Source of the DNA: Persicaria tinctoria
Taxonomy: Eukaryota; Streptophyta; Magnoliopsida; Caryophyllales; Polygonaceae
Direction: 5' to 3'
DNA length: 64,000 nucleotides
Assembly: GCA_037127255.1 (NCBI GenBank)
Contig: JBANSL010000017.1
Location: 70,928,857-70,992,856 of the forward strand
Below the pieces are notes generated by a model that saw nothing but the letters and a program-made list of their open reading frames with translations, was not told the origin of the DNA and made no database searches. Positions 37,050 to 49,400 of the stretch are shown piece by piece. Made by a program: the position numbers and the translations under genes. Position 1 is the first letter of the stretch, and the number at the start of each line of letters is the position of its first letter.

Positions 37050-38946
37050 AGAAAATGGTACTCAATATACCAAAAATTCTCACCCTTTGCAAAAATGTCA
37101 CTCCCCCATAAAAAATATAGTAAATATCAAAAGGTGAAATTTTTGTGCAAAACTAACCGGTCATGATGACCTTGTATTATGGGTTAATTAATTTGGGGGG
37201 CTTTTGAAATTTTGGAAATCTTTGGGTGAGATTTAAGGGATTAGAAAAGGAGAGAGAGAATTCATTCTCACAAAATCAAATATGCAGATATGGAGAGAGA
37301 GAGAGGTCGCGAAGGAGGAGGAGAGAAGTGGAGGAGGCGATTGAGAGGCGGTGACTTCCGGTGGCGGCGACTGAGAAGCGTAGACGGAGGCGGCGGCTAA
37401 GAAGAGGCAGCGGCGACTTCCCGTGAGAGAAGAAAGTGGAGGCGGCGATTGAGAGGCGGAGGCGAAGGATCCGACGAGAGGCGGAGGCGAAGGATCCGAC
37501 GAGAATCCGGCTACCATTTCGAAACAAGTAAGCAAACCCTAACTAAATCCCAACAAAAATTGGTCTGAAATGTGTGATTTTCGAATGGGGATTTCGGTGT
37601 GAAACCCTAAAACTCCATCCGTTTCGTGTCGTTTTGCCTGCAGGTCACAAAGATGCAGAGCTAAGGAAGAAAAAAGAGAAGGATTCGGTGAAGGGAGAAA
37701 GAAGGGGAGGCTGCTGTGTTTGAGTATTTAGGATGTGAATGTGCACTCTTTCATCCTTTTCTAATTGCATCTTTGTTTGAACATTTACTTATTTCCAGTT
37801 TATGTAAATGTTGGCTGAGACATCGGTTTTATTGGCTAGACAACAGTAGTTACTGACTAGTAAGCGTAAATCGCATATATTCGGGGTTCGCATCTCAGAC
37901 AACCAAAACGGACAACCACATATTGTAACTGACGTACATATATGCAGAATAACAAAACCCAACCTTCAGCAACTCAAAGAATGTCGTTTATCCTAGCTAT
38001 CCTTGAGGTGGGAAGTTCCCGAGGTAGACGAGATCCGACAGGGGTTAGTCTTATATTGGCTAAGAGATCGTAGTCAGTGGCTAGACGACAGTAGTTACTG
38101 GCTAGTAAGTGTAAATCGTAACTTTTTCTTTTTTTTTTAGGCCATGTGAAATCATGTATAGGGTTGTATGGATTTTTTTTTGTGTTTCAGCACCTAGTTA
38201 GTATTTCTTTTTACTTTGTAACAAGCTTTGAGGACTTCTTCACCTTGCCACGCCACGCTTGCTTATGTCCTCTGACGCTTCCGGCGAAGGAACTCTCCCC
38301 GAGACGGGTACCTGCTTGTCTCCATTATCTTACTCCTGACGGACCCAAACGACATGCTCTCCTCTATGAGCATTGTCCCCTCCTCCATGTCCACGTCGGC
38401 AACTTGACCTTTCATCTCCGGAGTAACGATTGTCGGTTATACCCAGGTTTTATGGTTTATCTTGCCAGTTGTGTAAATTTCTGTGCCTGCTGAATTGTTG
38501 TCTTTGTCATCCAAATGGTTATCCATGTCATACTCCAAATTGAGATCAAGATACGATTTAGACCTAACTTTAATTCGAATTATTTTTTTCATAAACATAT
38601 ATAAAGTGAGTGTCTATAGATAGATAAAATTAAATTAAGTTCAAAAATGAATTTATTTTTTAATTTTAACAAATAAAAATGGCAAAAAACTAGTTTAAAA
38701 CAATTAAAGTGGTCTCCTTCTCTCCTCCTCTCTCCCCCCTATGTTACGTTCAACCTATTGTCATGCCCTTGTAAATTTTCAGCCCCTTGGTCATTTTTGC
38801 AAAGTTGGTCATGAATTAGATATTCATGCAAATCATCATAACTTTTATTAGATTTAAAAAAAAGATTTGATTTTATCAAAAAAAAAAAAAAATTTGGAGA
38901 GTACGATAAACTCAGAAAGCAAAATACTCTGTACTCTGTATTATTA

Positions 38947-39650
38947 GAGCATCATTAATTGAGTATCATAGCTTGTTTTTTATTATTTCTCTCTCTTCCA
39001 CCTCACTTTAAGATTTGGTACTCCAATATCTTATTTTACTTTTTTCATCCTTTTTTTTTTGTCAAAATTAAAAACATTTTGTTTATAGCTTATATATTTT
39101 GTTGTAAATATTTTCTAGTTAGCAAATTAATATAGATAGATAATTTTTTTAAAACAAATTAAGTGAGGTAAAGAGGTCAATATTGGGCATTGAAAATGGG
39201 AGTACAATAATGGATTTAACAATTTCTACCAAAAAATAATGGATTTAACAATAATTAATGGGCATTGAAAACTGATGGTGTTTAATTTCATTTTTTACAG
39301 TCTATTTTTCGGTTTTACATTTCCATTTTGCAATATGTTGCTTGAAGAAGACTTGCTAATTAACACCCCTCCCCTAAAAAAAAAAAACGGATGCTGTGGT
39401 ATTTTGGAGGAATTTAATACTATAAAAAGTGAATATGGTAACTATGGGGAGTATTAATTAAAAATGGGGAGTATTAATTAATTATAAAAGAGACGTGTGA
39501 CCTATCTTTTTTTTTTAATTGGGCAAATGGGATGGTATTGTGTCAGCTCAAGTTATCGTACTCCATTGTAATAATTATCTTGGTTCTCACAAAAATTCTG
39601 ACATTTATTTTTATTTTCTTTTAAAAAAGATTCCACCATTAAAGATAGTC
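38947..39650. mobile_element. Harbinger/Tourist-like MITE, 704 bp
   Basis: Begins GAGCATCATTAATTGAGTA after TTA and ends CCATTAAAGATAGTC before TTA. The ends resemble the element at 7700-8559 (GAGCATCTTTAAC type). It sits in the right palindrome arm only. Non-coding. Confidence 0.7.
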
Positions 39651-39979
39651 TTATAACCTTAACCCCGTTCGAAGCCCCGTCTTCTCTCTGTCTCTGATCG
39701 CCGGGGCTTCTACTCACCTCCCCTCCCTCAGCAGTCACCACCGCATATGATGGATCTGGTAAACTCTTTTGAAAGATAGGGCGAAGGGCGAAAGCTTTGA
39801 TTTTGTTGTGTACTTGAGAAACAGCGGTATAAAGCTTTGATTTTTTTTAGATGATCCGAGTGGTGCCTGTGTTTAGAAACTTGAAACCTGTCTGATTATC
39901 TAAATCTAAGGTCTTTTTTGGTTGGTTGTGGTTGAATCTGATTTCTTGTGATTTTGTGTTGGAAACTTATTAGGTTTCA

Positions 39980-40180
39980 GAAATTCGAGGGCAGCTAACG
40001 AAGATGCGGTTTCCCTCCATCCCCAAATTCAAGCTGAATTCAACAAAAGAAAAAGAAGAGCCCTCTCCTCCACCTCCCCTCTTCCTCTGGGTTTTTCCTC
40101 TATCACTTTGTTCTTTGTTCTTGTTCTTGATTTTGCATTGGGATGTTGTTTAATGTTCAGCAATTTGAAGCTTAGGGTTA
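39980..40180 (+). pseudogene. Exon 1 copy of the small membrane-protein gene, damaged
   Basis: ATG at 40,003 opens MRFPSIPKFKLNSTKEKEEP, matching exon 1 of the gene at 32,978. The 3' end of the exon, including its splice donor, is deleted; the frame runs into former intron and stops about 20 codons later. A weak GT (after FLW) could in principle act as donor in the correct phase. Confidence 0.65.
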
Positions 40181-40416
40181 ATGCATTCCGGTAGATTAAA
40201 CAAAAGAAGTGGTGGTTTTGGGGAAACTAGCCTAAAACTTGGCTGGATTTATGGTCTATAAAATTTAGAGAAAGTTCATGGATTGTGACTTCAAAGTTCA
40301 AACTACATTTGATCAGTTATGATTCTTGGTGATAATGTAATATGTTTTGGCCTTGTACATTAATTTTGCTTATTTCTCTCCAGCATTATAGATCTAGTTC
40401 AGATGATACTTCGGTA

Positions 40417-41827
40417 ATGGTAAACCAAATCTTCTGCGTCATCCTGTCTGTCGGTACTATGATCTTTACCACACAGCTCTTATGCTGGTAAGTTCTCAAG
40501 TATCTAGTATGTCTATATGGTTATTATTGTTAGTTCTCTACCAAGTTCATGACTTTTAGATTAATCGAATTTTGATACTATGGAGTATAATACTACATCA
40601 GATCATAGTTTTTGTATTTCTTGTTATGTTTTTCTTCAATTTTTTTCCTCTTTGGTTAAACTTATGTGTCGTATTTTACGATTGAATAAAAACGTTCTTT
40701 AAAATTTGTTGTACCAATTACTTTTAGTTGTTCAGAGTGGCAAAAGAATGTCTTCAACACGGCACCTTCATGTAATACAGGTACCTTCATTTCAGGAGCA
40801 AAAATTGACGTGGTTATAAAAAAATCTTGTATATTTTTTCTTGGTTTCAGTTATGATGACATGATCAGGTAAAAGGAGGCCAGATGAAGAGATAATAGAT
40901 GAGGTGGCTTGGGGAAGTCTCCCCTCAGAATTGTGGGGGGAAATCGGACAATGTCTGTCGAGCCGGCTTGACATCTTACGCTTCCGGACAGTGTGTGAGA
41001 AGTGGCGGTCATCTCTGCTTTGTCCAACCCGCTTTCCACTCCAGGTGCCGCCACCACCCAACTGTGATCCGATGTCATCCAACATGCCCTACTTCATCAC
41101 AGAACTCAACATTTATTCTTCTTGCGGGGGATTGTCGTGCGTGGGATTTGAGGAGCGTGGTCAAAGTGGAAAATTCCGCTCTCAGTACGCTATTCCTTGG
41201 GGAATCAAGTTTGAATTTTCCAAGGTATCGTTGATGGAGTCCCCTAAGCACCCACTCTGTCGATTCCAATTTGTTTCCAAGGCCTACCATCTTCGTCGTG
41301 CTGTCCCAGGAATTGAAGGACAATGGAAGTTCAAAGACAATAAGTTTGCAAAGAAGATTGTTCTAATTTCTTCAAATGCAGATGGTGTTAACCTCAGTTA
41401 TGCTAGGGCTTCTGATTTGAGCGTAGTTGCTCGTTTGAGTTGGGGGAGCATGAAGGGAAGATTGGCTTTGTTGAGGCTAGGAGGATCCCCTACGAATTGG
41501 GATTGGGACACCAGTTTCTCCAGTCAAGTTTTTCAAGACATTGCAACTTACAAAGGGCAACTGTGTACACTTGACCCCAGTGGAAGAGTTTGCCTTATGG
41601 ATTACCACTCCTTACAAATGACCCAGATTGCACCTCCTTCGTCTCTTGTTCCTGACCTGCCATTTAAGCATTTGTTTGAGGGTTTCGAAGGTTTGTATTT
41701 GGCATATAAAAAGGAGATAAGTGATCTTTGGAAGGTTTACATGCTATGTTTGCAACGCCAAAAGTGGATTAAGGTTGACATCGATCGTAACACAAAGCTC
41801 GCCTTCCTGGCTTTTCACCTAATCTAG
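40417..41827 (+). CDS. F-box/DUF295 (SKIP23-like) protein with captured membrane exon
   Basis: The large exon (40,869-41,827) encodes an N-terminal F-box (WGSLPSELWGEIGQCL, then FRTVCEKWRSSL) followed by a DUF295-type repeat domain (LCTLDPSGRVCLMDY). F-box proteins are substrate adaptors of SCF ubiquitin ligases. There is no Met in frame ahead of the F-box. Two upstream exons that belong to the duplicated membrane-protein gene join it in frame: 40,417-40,487 (MVNQIFCVILSVGTMIFTTQ, hydrophobic) and 40,728-40,771, with GT-AG borders, giving 357 residues with a possible membrane anchor. Only the F-box exon is certain; the fusion is my model. Otherwise the F-box exon would lack a start codon and be a pseudogene. 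The substrate is unknown. Confidence 0.7.
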
Positions 41828-42328
41828 GACAAGGGTAATACATTTCCTTTAATGTTATTGTTTCATAGCTTTGATGTGTTTATCTGTTCTCTTAGCCAGA
41901 GTTCCGAGTAGAACTTCATTACTTATGTGCGAAAGCTTGTTATACTATATCTGCAGATGGTGTTTTGTCTGAGGCTTAGTCCTCTTTTGATTCAACAAGG
42001 CTTCAAAAAGTGGATTCCAAGAACATTGGAATCGCAAATCTCGTCCGTTGATTGTTGGATCAACCGATACTGAAATCCCGATGCCTTGTTAGTTTAGTTA
42101 ACTATACAAAAACTGAAATTTGGCGATCTAAACAGACCCTTGCATTTGACATTACAAGTGCTACAAAGGGATTTGGATAGTAAGATTAAGAAACTAAAAG
42201 TCATAAAATTACAAGCCAGGTTACCAATACCAAGTGATTCCTTACACGACATCAGGAAGATTCGAACATGGCTAGCGTCCCATTTTCCACTTGAACACTT
42301 AGTCTCATGGAGCATAGTCGTTGTCAAA
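41828..42328. other. Spacer between F-box gene and MCTP pseudogene
   Basis: Includes the F-box 3' UTR and, on the other strand, sequence running on from the last MCTP codons without a stop. No further gene seen. Confidence 0.4.
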
Positions 42329-44481
42329 TCAGGTAGGCGGTTGAGGAAAAGATTGTTGTTGCAGTAGGACATGGTAGCCTCCATCAAGACAGTCGCAAAT
42401 GAAGTCTGCTAGAGGAAATTTTCTTTCTTGAGTTGGTCTACCTCTGTAGAAATTGGCCTTTTCGGGGGTGAACCATCGTGAGGGAGTGGCTTGATCATCA
42501 GCACGTCTATCGAAATTGCTTAGCGGGATGGTCACGTGTTGTGATGTGTTGGAGCCTTTGTCCCACATCGAAAAACACGAGAACCCGAGCCTTGCATATA
42601 AGTTAGTGGGCCACTCCTCCTATTGCCAATTGGTTTTAGAATGGAACCTCACTTGGCTCGTGTGCTAGGCTGATGCGCTCTGCCGTGTGGACCCCCCACG
42701 GTTATATGACACACCGGGATTTATCATGGTATCAGAGCGGTGCGGTCCGGGACCCTGGTCTATTACTGGGCTAGCCGGCCTTAAGGCAAGACGTCAAGTG
42801 CAACTGGCATATATAGCGGGGCCAGGCAGTTGCACTTGAGGGGGCGTGTTGTGATGTGTTGGAGCCTTTGTCCCACATCGAAAAACACGAGAACCCGAGC
42901 CTTGCATATAAGTTAGTGGGCCACTCCTCCTATTGCCAATTGGTTTTAGAATGGAACCTCACTTGGCTCGTGTGCTAGGCTACTAGCGCATGTGCGCCTG
43001 TGCACCCGACCCCTAGTCATCGGTCCGAGTCGGACTTTGATATGGTATCAGAGAGTCGGTGGACTACTCCTTCTATTGCCAATTGGTTTTAGGATGGAAC
43101 CCCGCTGGTCTTGTGTGCTCGGCTTGGGTGCGCATGATGCGCTCTGCCGTGTGGACCCCCCACGGTTATATGACACACCGGGATTTATCATCACGCTTCT
43201 GAGGAGACACATGATTCTCAACTGTAAGAACAAGATGGTCCTCAAAAGGCTCAGCAACAACAAATAATAGATCTTCGTTCCAAAGGGGGCTGAGAGTTCG
43301 AGTTTGAAGAGTCACCTGGTCTTCACATCCGTGCCTTGACGTATATACTTCAGGAAAACGAGTCCTATCAGTTGGTTCCAGCACTTGTGCCTCGATAACA
43401 GCCTTGCGAACATACCATAGCATTGGTGCATTGGTAGGCCATTGGTGTAGCAGCATCAAAATGCCAAGCATGATGATAGGCCTCATCAGCTTGTGTACCA
43501 GCCCACACTGCAAGAATCAGCTCACCTTCAATATTCACCCCCACCACTGAGGCAATAATGGACTATCATGCCAGGAGGGACTCTCATTAGTCATTGGGAC
43601 TTTATTTAGGTCAAATCTTACAATGCCAACAAAATCATGTGCAAGGAGATCCTTGTACTTGACCACTGTATATATAGCACAGAAGCTTGCATCCGATCCA
43701 TTGAGAAAGCAAACACAACATTTCACTCATGGTCTTGGTTCTAATTGACGTGCTTTGCCCCTTATAGTTGCCAATCCTCACTTCGACAAAGGGATCAAGG
43801 CTCCTAGTAATATCTACAATTGGAAATTTGGAAGATCCCGCGCTTTCACTAAACTGACATACAAGAAGTCCATCCTCTCAACAAGATCATAAGTGCTAGC
43901 TCTCTTATCTCAATCAAGAATGCATCGTTGAACAACTGCACCACCTCCAAGGTACGGGCATGTCTCTTTAAGAGCAATGTCAACCAGTTGAACAGCAGAT
44001 TTCCTGACAATCTTCTGAGGTGGTACCTCGGCTCTCATCCCTTCAACCACTGAAGGAAGCAGAGTAGAGGAATTAATGGAAGGGTCATCAGTTATATAGA
44101 CTTTGAGCCGAATCTCTCCTCTAACTCGTGAGAAAATCCGACACTTTTTCAACGAGTATTGCAAGACAACAGCATCAGAGTGCGAAACAAATGAAGTTCC
44201 ACTTACTGATACCTTCCCAAGCAATGATCTGGTGTTCCCACCTCTGATGGTGGTATTGCAAACATATGCTTCAAGCCTTCAAGATTAAGATATTGTAGGA
44301 TGCTCTCATCTCAGACAGGATTGAGATCCTTATCATTGACAGTATTTCTGTATCTCTGGCCATCCAAAAAGAGCTCTACATATGGACTAGATGACCCTTG
44401 ACCATCATTGGGCTTAAGGTTGCAATTGCAAGCACTTATCACAACTACACCGAGCTTCAGGTTATTCAATTTCAGAGACAT
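42329..44481 (-). pseudogene. MCTP pseudogene (copy 3) with TRIM insertion
   Basis: From ATG 44,481 (MSLKLNNLKLGVVVISACN) the four-C2 layout can be followed in pieces: first C2 (44,481-44,000, with a deletion near 44,300), linker, second C2 (43,900-43,550, frameshifts), third C2 (43,510-43,200, then 42,536-42,400 after the TRIM). About 900 bp covering the fourth C2 and most of the membrane domain are gone: GGYHVL is followed directly by NLFLNRLPD. Many frameshifts; not functional. Confidence 0.9.
42537..43190 (+). mobile_element. Chimeric TRIM retroelement, 5-bp TSD
   Basis: Inserted in the MCTP pseudogene with duplication TCACG (42,532-42,536 and 43,191-43,195). The first LTR is 42,537-42,726 (TGTTGTGATGTG to GGGATTTATCA). 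It is followed by an exact initiator tRNA-Met site TGGTATCAGAGC at 42,727 and a GAGGGGGCG tract before 42,847. The second half starts as the same LTR, switches near 42,980 to the family seen at 13,382 (ACTAGCGCATGTGCG, ending ACTTTGATATGGTATCAGA at about 43,050), then switches back to end in GGGATTTATCA. This is a mosaic of two TRIM families. Confidence 0.9.
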
Positions 44482-44901
44482 GTTTGTAGTGAGCAAGTAA
44501 CTTGTATGTCTACCAGCGAAAAATCAGACACAAGTTTAGACTTTAGATACCTGCAAAAGAAAGGGGAAAATGAAGTTTGGGACAAGGGAAGCCAACAATG
44601 AAAATAGAAGATAGTAATCTGAAAGCAAGAATCGTGCAATCATAATTGAGGAAAACTCATATTCAATTCAATTTCACATCTGAAAAATTACAATTTGAAG
44701 CTGCTCCTCTTTTTGTAATAAAATAAAAAAACTCACTCCTAATATTAATGAAAGAACTAAATAACTAGAGTTCAGAATAATGGGAAACATGGAGAAAACA
44801 GATTGAATAATGGTGAAATACCATAAAATTAGGACGTGGGGATATGGGAAACATAGGGAACTAGATAGAAATGCAGCAAATTTACATGCTTGTGTTTAGT
44901 A

Positions 44902-45136
44902 CTCCCTCCGTTTCACAATACATGTCCTTTTAGTTTTGGGCACGTTTTTTTATGAGCGAAAAACTCTATAAAATATTATTTTTTTAATTAATTTTTTTAT
45001 ATAATGTGATACTTATTAGTAATAAGTATCAAATTATATAAAAATAATAATTAAAAAAATGATATTTTATAGAGTTTTTCGCTCATTAAAAAACGTGCCC
45101 AAAACTAAAAGGACATGTATTGTGGAACGGAGGGAG
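44902..45136. mobile_element. Stowaway MITE, 235 bp, TA TSD
   Basis: CTCCCTCCGTTTCACAATAC at the left and GTGGAACGGAGGGAG at the right, flanked by TA (44,900-44,901 and 45,137-45,138). Nearly the whole element is one inverted repeat (GGGCACGTTTTTT against AAAAAACGTGCCC) with a central ACTTATTAGTAATAAGT. Tc1/Mariner-type non-autonomous element. Confidence 0.95.
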
Positions 45137-45138
45137 TA

Positions 45139-46489
45139 CAAGTGTACAACTACTAACTAGAAGCCTCTTTAATAAGCAGGAAGCATCCTAGCTGCTTCTG
45201 CTTTGTTGAGAGAAAATATTTTTAATAAATACAGTATTACTTTACATCTTTCTACATGTATTCTTAGCCAGGTATACACATTTTGGAGCATGAAACGTAA
45301 TCCATTGCTGAGATTTTCTTCACAATGTCAAAGTTGGGAGTACCATTGCAGGTTATATTAAAGTTAACAACAAATGTTCTCTCAAAAAAAAAAAAAAAAC
45401 AGTTAACAACAAATGCAATATGGAAGGAAAAAAAATACAAATCTGATCTATAATAGTCATAAATTCGTACATCTTGCAGATTTTGTGTAATTAAGTGCAT
45501 CGAGAGTTACTGTCAATTACCTTACTATGCATTCCAATTTGAGCCGACAAACGATAAAAAGCAAACTGGGAGAGTTTACAAAATCTGCAATTTGAGGAAG
45601 TCAGGAACTCTCTGAAAAACAGCTGTGAAGAAGGTATAATAACCGTAAACTACAAAGTAGAAATCCGATTTTACCGTAGTGAATCCATTGGTCAGAGGAA
45701 TGGATGTGGTGTGAGCAATGACAGAGGTGACCAAGTGCCCAAGCCAACTACCAAATGACCGCGAAATTAGCAGTGGAGGTGATCGATCACCAAAAAGTGA
45801 GTGGTGGTGGCAGCAGCATGTTTCTACCCAACTATAGTAATATCTTGTGAAGGACTGGCTTGAAAATGAAGGTTGACCGGAGAATTCCTAAAGAAGACAC
45901 CACTTGAGGAGAGTGTACATATTTATTTGTATCAAGTACATTTTTTTATTATTATTGAAAAGCCTACCTAAACATAGCAACTGCACAAACTGCCAATATG
46001 AGAAAGGCTTTTTAACAAGGTTAAAGTTAACAATACTTGTTCAAATAATGATAAAACGAGTGGGGATGCCGGGATGGACCACTGACCAGATATCCACTGA
46101 TCTCAGGGACCTCAATCTCTTCAGCATATGTTTTTGCCTTCCAGAATCATTGGACAAATCAGTCACCCGACAACACAAGACATCAAATGTTAAACAGAAT
46201 GCTCTAGAAATTGCAGAAGAAAGTGAAATCGCTGATAAAAAAAACAGGTGTTGCTCAACACCTTATATTAAGCGTCAAGCAAGAAGGTACAGTGGCCAGG
46301 ATGCCAGACAAATATTCATAGGAATCATAGGCTAATGATCAAGGATCAAAAAAAGAAAAGAGTTCATCTTTGAAAGTCATAGACAATAGCATATCAAAAC
46401 AAAATTGAACAGAACTCGGCACTGCCAAACATTACAAGGGATTGAAGCAAGCATTGTCACAATATACCTTCTTTCCTTCTCAGGGGAAT
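45139..46489. other. MCTP pseudogene leader and LRR gene 3' flank
   Basis: 45,480-45,880 matches the leader regions upstream of the other MCTP copies (CAATTTGAGCCGA, GTGATCGATCACC). 46,000-46,489 is downstream of the LRR gene and probably its 3' UTR. No separate gene could be supported. Confidence 0.45.
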
Positions 46490-49400
46490 TTATTCTTTGT
46501 CACCTTCATGTATCCAGACACCCTCTTCATCACAGGGAAAGAGTACGAGCTTCGGACATCGATACTTCTCCATATATGTCAAATTTGGAAACATGTTCTC
46601 CAAATCTCTCCATCTGATGTGCAGGTTAGGCAAATACTTCAACCGCAAAGTCTTGACACTCCACTTATTCTGATCAGTGTCAGTGCCACCACGCAATTCC
46701 TTGAGGCTTCCTCCCACAATGTAGAGTTTCTCAAGTTTCTTCAATTCGCTTGGATCCAACCAATGCGGTGCAGTTTCACAAGGGAAACACCATAGCTCTA
46801 ATTTTACTATATTTCCCAGGTGTTCATTGCTTAAAGTGTCATTCTTATCATCTTGATTAGACTGATGCCCCCAACATTTCAGCTTCTTCAGTTTCGAGAG
46901 CCTCAATGTTTCCCCGGTAATAGCACCCTGCGGTTTTGGCTGACTATGTGCCCTTTCAGTAATGTTGAAATCCCTTTCCCATAAAATCTTTAGCTTACGA
47001 AGATTATCCATCTCCTTCAACACCTGAAGCTCTTTATGATCGGGGAATATGTTTCTGTTCACAATAATGCTTAATTTCCTTAACTTCTTTAGATTCAACA
47101 AATCCTCAAGGATGCACAACTTTCTATTTTGTGGATCACTGCCCTGGTTAGTGATGACAAATCCCTTGAGCACCTCAAGCTTTGACAACAACCTGATCCC
47201 TTTTGGCATTTTAGTAAGGAGGCGGCAATTGGTTATATCTAGATGGGTAAGACTTGTGAGGGATCCAATGCCAGTAGGCAGCTCCTCCAAGTAACTGCAC
47301 TCTCGAAGATCAAGTATTATAAGATTCGTGAGCTTACAAACTGAAACTGGAAGTTTCGTGATTGTCAACAACCCCTGCAAGCTGAGAACCCTCAACTGCT
47401 TCATGTTCTTCAGCTCCTCCAGAAACGCTTGGTTCTCAATCTCAATGTGCTCAGCATCATCACAGCACCAACTCCCCAAGAGAAGCACAGACAAACACTT
47501 CATCTTAGAGAACCATTCCAATTTGATATCAACCAGACAGTCATTGACATTCAACAAAGTACATACATTTCTGAAACTTTGCAAGTTTTCACTAAAATTG
47601 GTGTAGTCTGCCCAAAGCTTGCAAGAGGATGGGCAGTTGTCCTGTGGTTTTAGCAAGCAGGCCCTTCGAGAGAGAGTAAAATGTGGGGTGAGCATGCCAT
47701 TCTCCTGGTTGAAATCAAAGAAAGCCTCCTCTTTTGCCTTTATAGTAATAAAAGAGTGCACAAGAAGACGCATGTGACAATTCCCTGTAGCTCGGCCTTT
47801 CTCCATTATAGGTTCAATAAAGCCCTTTTCTGTCAGGACCTTTGAAACATGTTCCCCGATTTCTTCAATCGTCTTTGGTTTTTTCTCCCCTTCAGCAGTG
47901 GGAACTTGTTGAGAAACACATGGAGGAACGCCTTTCTCAAAATAAGGGTCAAAGAATCCCTCTCCAAACCACCAGTAGAATAGCATCCTCTTCTTGATCG
48001 CTTGACTCTTCGAAGCCCTTGTATTGTTGTCGTTGTCTTCATTAAATGGAAAAACTGCAAAGCATAACAAGCAATTCTTTTGGATGTCAGTCAAAGACTC
48101 GTAAGAACGACACAGGTCTGGCCACTCATCACTGGACGATGCAATGTCAACAACTTTCTGCTTGTTCTTGCTCCTCTTGAACCACAGGCTCTCCTTCTTC
48201 TTCTTAGTAATGTCTGAAGCCTCCCGATGTTCTGCTTCTTTAGGAGGAGGGATCAAGAGCTTCAGCTTAACAACTATTCGAAAAAGTTGCATGAAACTAG
48301 TAGAATCAGCTAGGAAGTCGGCAGCTGTGAGATGATTTGTAGCATCCATGAGCTCCTGAAGAAGCTCCTCACAAGTCTTATAATTTCGGGAGCTCTTGTA
48401 CCTGTCTATATTTTTTAGTATGTGCTTCAGATCAAAATGCAACATTTCCAACCTGGAAGTTTGACTCTTGGTTTTGGCAACAGTGGATTCAACAACGACA
48501 TCCTCATTAGTAGTCCTGGTGACAGTAGTGGTGCCATTCACAGTAGAGGATTTGATGCTCAGCATTTCAGAGATCAAAGAATCAAGATTTGTAAATTCAT
48601 CTTTGAATCGATCTAAAGCTGATGGCTGATTGGAAGAAGAGGCCTGATTGAAGTTGGAAGATTTATCCCCAGGAGTGGAAACAATATGAATTTCAACAGG
48701 CTTAGAGGCTCTTCCTTGAGGATGTCCTTCTTGAAGATTATCATTACATGTGATTATTTCTTGAAGACTTCCCATTTTACTAGAGCGAACTTCACAAGAA
48801 CTGATCTCGACTGGTAAGAGAAGGCATTTAATTTGTTCCATATAATGACATGGAATACTTCTCACATCAGTGCCACGAAGATCAAGAAACTCTAAACTGC
48901 TGATTGATGTCAGAGGAAACAACTTTTGCACACCAGAACGATTTGTTAGTACCAGCTTCCGAAGACTACTGACAGCTGAAAAGGATATGTCTCTTTGAGG
49001 TTCAATTTCAGTTTCTGTTGGGAAATCAACAGTATAGTCATTTGCTAAAGAAAGATCCAGCACTTCTAAATTTATGAGAGGTTGTAGGTCAGGCACAGCT
49101 TCTAAATGTGGGCAGTCTGCCAATATGAGCTCCCTGAGGCTTACAAGCTTAGAGATGTGTGGTAGTTTTGCCACAGAGGTTTGCGAGAGATTCAGAATTT
49201 GAAGCTTCTGAAGAGGTTCCAAGAAATCTGATTTGAGCTCTTGTGAGGAACTAATCTTAAGACCTTTGAGGTCAAGTTCTTCAAGGTTTGATGGTAATGT
49301 CAAGGTTTCAAGGGAATCCAACACCAGATATCTTAATAAGAGTTTAGAAAGACTGGTAAGATGAGGAAAAGGCCAGAAATTTTTTACATTTGTTCTGGAG

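Larger units (their letters stand above)
37050..40771 (+). repeat. Right arm of the 9-kb palindrome
   Basis: Partner of the left arm. It carries its own private insertion, the Harbinger-type MITE at 38,947-39,650. At its outer end it includes leader, exon 1 remnant, exon 2 and intron 2 of the small membrane-protein gene, then departs from the left arm at exon 3 (40,728). Confidence 0.85.

Noticed and set aside
37233..37535. 100-codon Ser/Pro-rich minus-strand frame
   Set aside because: GA-rich repeats (GGAGGCGG) produce the frame; no domain.
31886..40771. Palindrome as an assembly artefact
   Set aside because: The arms are diverged and each has its own transposon with target duplications, which an artefact would not produce.
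45904..46335. 143-codon frame downstream of the LRR gene
   Set aside because: No recognisable domain and probably within or opposite the LRR 3' UTR.
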